Positions 58,111 through 64,000 of a stretch of DNA of 64,000 nt are shown piece after piece. Under the pieces are notes generated by a model. The model ran no database searches and was not told where the DNA came from. It worked only from the letters and a program-made list of their open reading frames with translations. Positions within the stretch are counted from its first letter, which is position 1. The number at the start of each line of letters is the position of its first letter. Location of the stretch: contig JAOTOL010001454.1 of NCBI GenBank assembly GCA_034440575.1, positions 995,001-1,059,000 on the forward strand, in the 5' to 3' direction. The position numbers and the translations under genes are program-made. This stretch comes from Imbricaverruca yamaguchii. Taxonomy: Eukaryota > Arthropoda > Thecostraca > Neoverrucidae.

Positions 58111-60595
58111 GATGTCGAAGGTCCGGAGTGTTTACAATGATTGAGTGTAATAGGAATAGGAGGGTCAGACCTATATTTGTTTGCGGTCTTTGTGATAGTA
58201 AGCACTCGTATCCTATATGACTAAGGGCTCCCCAAGAAATCCGTCATAACTTGCTCGGACAGTGCTCTCATCGCTGGTTTTTAATTTACGCTGTCACATT
58301 GCTGTTCCGGACATATCAAATACATAACTGTTTTAGTTTGTTCGCTTTCCTCCTTATGGTTCAACGGAAGTTGTCAAATTTACAAGAGAAGCCACAAGTG
58401 AATGCGCACAATTATATAACTAGCCCGAGTTCATAACCGCGAGAGAGCAATGTTGTAATCAAGTGTAAAACCCAGGAACTGTCATGTGGGCACCTGTCTG
58501 GAGGGGTGCCATTTCTTTGGAGCTGCGCCACTGTGAAGGCGCCTGAAGGGGCGCCTCTGGCTGCAAAATTCGAGGGGGCAGTTTGCACTCGGCCCTTCCC
58601 CAAGAGGCGCCTTTCCCTCCAAGGGGATCCCTTTTTACTTTATAGAGTCGCCTCCGGTTGAAACATTCAAGCGGGTACACTGGAACCTTTACAGAGGGAC
58701 GAATTTTCCCGGCCTGAGGGACGCCACCTTCCAAGTGGGAGGTGCATACCCTCAGTTCCAGACCACTTATCCCTCCTGGTTGTCATTGCATCGAAATGTG
58801 TCCCCATAAAACAGGAAAGCATGTGAAAGGAAATTGCATGTTTATACTTGCTACCATAAAATCGTCGTCCGATATTTTATGTTATTCCTGCTACGAGAGT
58901 GCAACGTTTAACATACTTGCAGCATTGCTATATGGTGATCGAGAAATCGGGTCCAGTACGTACGACATAAAACTAAACGTTCATAGGCAACAATAAGTAA
59001 TGAAATTTGCTGATTTTCGTGGAACATTTAGTACCCAAAATATCATTTTTAACAATTGCAAATCTGAAAAATTGAAATACACTTAACATTTAATTGAAAT
59101 GTATGAAAATGACATTGAAAAAGAAGTGGCTGAAGTCTAAGGATTTGTTTTCGGGGAAGGGAGAGGAGAGGGAAGGCGGGGCTAGATCCCTCTATCCTGT
59201 TCAAACTTACCGCGTCCCGGGTTTGTCCCACCCAGAATTTCGAATCCGTGGTTACACCCATGCAAAGAAGCGTAGTGGAAAGACGAGGTAACAATGTGTA
59301 TATGATGGTAGAAAAAATGGGATATTAGCAGCTTGGTTCAAATTTGCGGACGTGTGGCTAGAGTTAACACAGCGAGGTCAGCTTGAATGCAGATCACGCG
59401 TTCCCTCAAAATTGTCTCGGTGGGGACCTACATAACTATCCGTTAGGCGTCCTGAACGGACATAATACTGGCGCCGCCGCTCTGGTGGTGGTTTAAACAC
59501 AAAAACAAAAACACCACCAAAGTGAGCTAGCTGTGATTAATGCCATATTCTAGTTCTTACAGGAGGTGCAAGTCATTTCCAATGATGAAATTTTAACCAG
59601 ATTTAAACAAGCTCTCTTATGTGTAGTTCGCTTTATTATTAAATTTCACCCTGTAGCTTTGTCCTCAAAATGAAATTAGAGCAATTGACCACTCAACTTC
59701 TTGTAATGCAAATGCGTCATACAGCTTCTGTGTAATGTGCTGGCAGTTTCCAATCTTCATAACTAAACGAAAATACAATGTGCTACATTAGGATGTCCTG
59801 TCTTCTTGCTTCCATCAAGCTTTCTGCACTCAATTCCATGATTTGTGTCCTTACATTATCACCTTACATTTATTTTAAACATATATCGTATGTTCTACAT
59901 TAGCGCATGAAGTTCCAATGGTCTGAAATAAACCGGCATATAGTCAGCTGCCTTCTGCTGACAAGCTCGACCATTTTTATAGATATTTAACCATGTTGCT
60001 TTCGGGCATTGTTAAGGTTCTGGCATGGCTTGCTCCGCGTCAGGCGCCGACGTTTGCTGTCCAGAGAAACTGTAGTCACCGAGAGGCGGCACAGCAAAAA
60101 TATAGTTCCACTCTTCATCTATCCCAAGCAACATCGGTTATGCCACGCCAAATTTGTGTAGGAAAAATTCACGGTTGCAGATGTATTCGTTCCATTCAAT
60201 CCCCATGAGCCCAATGTTCTTAAAAAATATGGAGGAGACCTATCGGCCTCAACTTCAGCGGTGGCGGAAATCATGCCAGGCACATCGCTTAACGTTTCAA
60301 ATATGAAAATCTGCCTGTAACTCTGGAATTGGGGCCCATCAGGGAATGGTTCCGCGCCCGGCCAAATCGTCGGTGTCGAGCGACTGACGACGGGCCGCCG
60401 ACGTGCACTAATAGCGGATGAATACAAGAATATAGTTACAGAAGATAATACGCAACAGTGAGCATCCGGTGCGCTTCTCGCAGAAGCGCATTTCGTAGTT
60501 CTTGAATGGCACCAGGATCCCATCTGATTTCCTCTTTAACCGGACATGCCCCGATGTCCGCATTACCATTGCGTCTGACGCCTAACACATTATTC
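58111..60595. other. Spacer, no gene recognised
   Basis: At 58545-58600 GGCGCCTCT and AGAGGCGCC form an inverted repeat in a GC-rich island (58440-58760), probably an old mobile element. A similar 'GTCTGGAGGGG' start occurs at 55350. No coding gene is recognised. Confidence 0.35.
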
Positions 60596-60599
60596 AGGA

Positions 60600-61075
60600 T
60601 TCTTGACCGTGGAATCCTCCTACCGCAGGGTTGTGACCTGCCGAGGCCTCAGTGTTGTGACAGCAGAGGCTCCAGGGTGTGGAGCTGTAACCTGCGGAGG
60701 AATCGAAGTGCGGGGACGTGACCTGCGGATACTTCGGAGTGCCGAGTTGTGATCTACCGAGGAATCAGTGCCCAGAGCTGTGACCTGCAGAGGTCACAGG
60801 GTGCAAGGCTGTGATCTGCCGAGGCCAAAGAGTGCGGGGCTGTGACCTTCAGAGGCTACAGAGTGCGAGGTTGTGGCTTGCTGAGGTCCCATAATGTGGG
60901 GCTGTGACCTGTTGAGGTCCCAGAGTGCGGGGCCTAAGAAGGCCCCCCACATCTGTGCCATAAGAAGGCCCCAGAGTGCGGGGCTGTGATCTGCTGAGGC
61001 ATCAAAGTACCGGGCTTGTGACATGCGGAGGCCCAGAAGGCGGAGCCACACAGATACCGCTTCAGCCACACCATA
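60600..61075 (+). repeat. Degenerate repeat of about 38 bp, just downstream of the second zinc-finger exon
   Basis: Core 'GGGGCTGTGACCTGC(A/C)GAGG' with 'CAGAGTGC', about 12 diverged copies. A separate 22-bp duplication (AACTGACTGGTCACCAACCT) at about 61085-61130 abuts the stop codon of the exon. Confidence 0.85.
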
Positions 61076-61127
61076 TCCTGCTATAATTGACTGGTCACCA
61101 ACCTGGGGTAACTGACTGGTCACCAAC

Positions 61128-61354
61128 CTAGGGAGAGTGGTGGGAGCGCAGCTGTTGGAGCAATACCGCTGGCGGCGAGTCCGGGTGAATGGAGACCAAG
61201 TGGACACGCATGTTATTGCGCGTGGAGAAGACGCGCGAGCAAACGGGGCACAACGTCTCGCCGCGGTGAATTGACAGGTGGTGGTTCAACTGGGCGCGCG
61301 TCCAGAACCGCCTCCAGCACACCTCACAACTCTGCCCGGGACCATCGGCGACAC
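61128..61354 (-). CDS. Second alternative terminal exon with two C2H2 zinc fingers (lola-like)
   Basis: On the minus strand it follows TTGACGTTGCAG and starts with GT in phase 1, exactly like the exon at 45135. It encodes VADGPGQS, finger 1 CEVCWRRFWTRAQLNHHLSI-H (C-x2-C-x12-H-x3-H), a short link RGET, finger 2 CPVCSRVFSTRNNMRVHLVS-IH (C-x2-C-x12-H-x4-H), then PDSPPAVLLQQLRSHHSP and TAG at 61128-61130. Same fold spacing, same linker length (H-RG-x2-C), same phase, same strand and terminal position as the other exon argue for one gene with alternative 3' exons. Aromatic Trp residues in finger 1 are unusual and suggest a distinct DNA preference. Confidence 0.8.
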
Positions 61355-61374
61355 CTGCAACGTCAAATTAACCT

Positions 61375-61500
61375 CATCAGATGCCACCACAGTCACGATC
61401 ATCGGTGTCAGAGGCCAACGGTGTCAGAGGGCATCCACGTCAAACGCCATCGGCATCGGAGGCCATCGACGTCAGGGGTCAGCCACTGGCAGATGCACTA
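61375..61500 (-). repeat. Short degenerate repeat upstream of the zinc-finger exon acceptor
   Basis: 'CATCGGTGTCAGAGGCCA', 'CGGTGTCAGAGGGCATC' and 'CATCGGAGGCCATCGACGTC' are related units in the intron beside the acceptor. Confidence 0.6.
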
Positions 61501-63519
61501 CCGGATCCGTGCCGAATTCGCCTTTGGCCACAACGACACTGGGAAGCCTGTCACATATCTGCCTCTTCAGAATTCAGAAGCTTCATCGTAGAGTAAGAAA
61601 TGTGTTCCTGGGTATTCGCAGTGGTTCTCCCAAGACCCAAGTATGCAATCATATGGGTGGAGCTGCCAGGGGTGGATAATGCCATCAAGTGGAATGGCAG
61701 CCTCCTCCACATTGAGAAGTCTGACCAACTCTAGCTGCGCTCCCTATCAACGTGGTACGATGAAATGCATGGCGACAGGAAGCATCAGAATGTCAAGTGA
61801 CACAACTATTCCACGAAACTTCGATAATTTACGTTGATTCTCTGTAACTTTCACAATACATCCAGAAATGTTTATTTCGTTGGCAAAAATAAAAAAAAAT
61901 AACTGGCCAGAACCAGCTCAGTTGAAAAATGTCTATGTCAGCGACTAGAATTGCTATTCATGAGCAGCGTCATGCACATAAGCTGAAGTTTAACATGCGA
62001 TTTGCCCATACAATTTGGCGATATGCTCCGAACACCGGATGCATTGTGGAAGAGAGATCTGCGTCGGTGCCACACCGTCGGAGCAGCGGAGGAAGATTCA
62101 GTGTGATCCGATCCGACGGGACCCGAGACCGACTCGACCGCATCCAATTGTCCTGGACAGAAAACAAACACGGTCCCGGGCATACGCCGAGACAGCGCCC
62201 GACCCGATCGAGTCTGCCCGATCACACCCGAACCTGACCACACTCGTCGGCAGACAGCGGAGTTGAGCGGGACCGCCACACCAACTGGCCACATATCCAG
62301 CCCCAACACCAGGGCTGAAGTGGACCGAAACGATAGCGATGACTCGACGCTACGGGACTGAACATGAATAGTGCCTACTCCGTGAGAGCTCTGACGCCCG
62401 CCCCAACGATACCTCGTGTCACTGGCAGCGGGAACAGCATTCTGATAGGGTGTTGCGCTCTACACTGGTAGGGCCTTATCACGACCAATCATTGTTAAAG
62501 CCATGCAAATAATGCACCGGCGTAGGAAGGCGGCCCTGGCACGCTCCACAATACAACATTCATCCTTCGCTGGTACCAGTCGCGGTTTTCAATGGTAGCC
62601 GGTCGGCAGGGTAACCACTTTCCTTGAGTGGAATCAGTGCCATGCTCAATATATAGTTTTGTAATGCAGATTACTTGCAATATATACCACATGTTCAAAT
62701 TCCTGGGGTAAATTTCATCTTCTTACTGCCTAACACATACTATCTCTCTAAACATTGATACAAATAAATGAAAACCTTGTTGTACATTCCTATCTGACAG
62801 TTTACACATCTGTTTAACCAGACAGACAACTAGATCGGAAGCTTGATTCCAAAACTGCTCTTGTTGACTTTGGCCGGCCTGCCACCGTGTGGGTGATGTC
62901 GGGCGTTTCTCAAAATTAGTACACACGACCAACGGGGGTCGCGCGCTTGGAATGGAACTGATTTCACGCTATGATACGATGAATACGATGAAGACGGCGT
63001 TAGACAATACAAACTCCGGTATTTTCTTGTGAAAGTCGGAAGGTATACATTTCATCAATGCATGTAAATATGACATAGTCATCTATATTTGAACATAGAC
63101 ATCCATATTATATTTGAACCACAATCTAAGGTTAAAGTACTAGCATCATACCTGGCCCATTCCACGATAAATCGACAAGGGCATAGCACCCAATATTTAA
63201 TATTTTCATGAAAATATTTGTGTGGCGTTATTCGATGCGCCGAATCCGGCTGTGCCATTAAAAAAGAAGAAGATAAGGTTAATGGTCAATGAGTTGTAGC
63301 CTCAAATATTTCTGAGATATCGCCAAACAAGAGCGTCTTTTGAGGCCATTAATATCGTGAAGAACAATCCGAATTGTACAAAAGTATCAGCGAACTAACA
63401 ACAATTCACTACATCTTTCAGCTATTTCGGAATTTTCATTTATGAGCTATTTGAAATCGTGACATCGTGACCTAAGGTTACGTGACTTACTTTAACTATC
63501 GGGACAGTCCAGATGCGAT
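61501..63519. other. Spacer, no gene recognised
   Basis: Short frames only. 62030-62260 is rich in CCGA/CGACC motifs and may be part of a mobile element. Confidence 0.35.
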
Positions 63520-63828
63520 TTAGAAAAGTGAAGAAACGAAGTTCGGTAGCAAGCAAAGGGTAGCAGAGGTTACGGACCCGGTGCGAGGTTTTTCAGAGTT
63601 CTGCTTGTATAAATCATATGTCTCACACAAATTTCGCAAAGCAAGAATTTCCTGAACTCTACTTTTGGTTCCATTAACATGTCGCATCGTGACACGGTCG
63701 GTCTCGTCGAGACACATTCGGCTGATCTGGTCCGACTCATAAAATACCTTTACTGTCACCTTGACTGCGTCCGACGCCCTCAGAAATTTTCTCGCTTCAC
63801 AAGCGGCACGATCAGTGAGAGTGAGCAA
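63520..63828 (-). other. Open frame of 102 codons, unknown
   Basis: The minus strand gives MLTLTDRAACEARKFLRASD, then VKVTVKVFYESDQISRMCLD. Composition is protein-like (alternating charged and hydrophobic residues) and the region is less AT-rich than its flanks. No family is recognised. It may be an exon or an old transposon fragment. Confidence 0.25.
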
Positions 63829-64000
63829 TGATCACTGGGTACCCAAGCACGGCGCCACTCCTTGTTTGTGCCCTTTTGTGATATTTCACTATATTCGCAG
63901 ATTTTTATTTTCGCGAGGTAATAAATGGTTGCACGAATGTGTTCTCCGTTATCGGAATATGATTGCTGTATTGTGGATGTTTCTCTCTCCTTATAATTCC

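Overview
The window is nuclear DNA of an animal, most likely an arthropod. It holds split genes with intron-like spacers, several families of non-LTR retrotransposons, a tRNA-headed SINE-like element, a long-TIR DNA element, (CCTAA)n/(TTAGG)n blocks of the arthropod telomere type, and exons that look like arthropod gene families. Coding exons are very GC-rich, and tandem arrays fill much of the middle. The species cannot be named from the sequence; a crustacean-like genome is a guess.

Layout. 1-2060: minus-strand LINE with RT and RNase H. 2.1-6.4 kb: AT-rich DNA with a dispersed repeat family and telomere-like (CCTAA)n runs. 6.4-10.45 kb: a nested pair, in which a near-complete minus-strand CR1/L2-type LINE (SGNH-esterase-like ORF1, endonuclease, RT) splits an older plus-strand relative. 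11.3-34.3 kb: a plus-strand gene for a membrane protein of the Cueball type (YWTD beta-propeller, two EGF-like modules, one transmembrane helix, Cys-rich tail). Five exons have matching splice phases; a sixth, a signal-peptide exon at 11356, is tentative. Its introns are almost entirely minisatellite. 34.4-44.2 kb: more arrays, AT microsatellites and LINE debris. 44.24-45.14 kb and 61.1-61.35 kb: two minus-strand terminal exons, each with a pair of C2H2 zinc fingers and the same splice phase, as expected of alternative 3' exons of a lola-like BTB-zinc-finger locus. Between them lie a hairpin with two hammerhead-like cores (45.9-46.1 kb), a CR1/L2-like LINE (46.7-48.3 kb), a 4.5-kb element with roughly 290-bp terminal inverted repeats carrying a broken XPG/FEN1-like nuclease gene (49.67-54.21 kb), and a satellite of about 285 bp (57.2-58.1 kb).

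Main observation. In the Cueball-like gene the minisatellites are not placed at random. Several units contain the splice site itself and part of the adjoining exon: the donor of exon 1 copied about 150 times, the end of exon 3, the acceptor and start of exon 4, and the acceptor of exon 5. The same holds at the stop codon of one zinc-finger exon. This suggests arrays that grow out of exon edges. The second lead is the long-TIR element with its nuclease-like gene.

Most long open frames inside the arrays are artefacts of repeat units that lack stop codons and are not annotated as genes.
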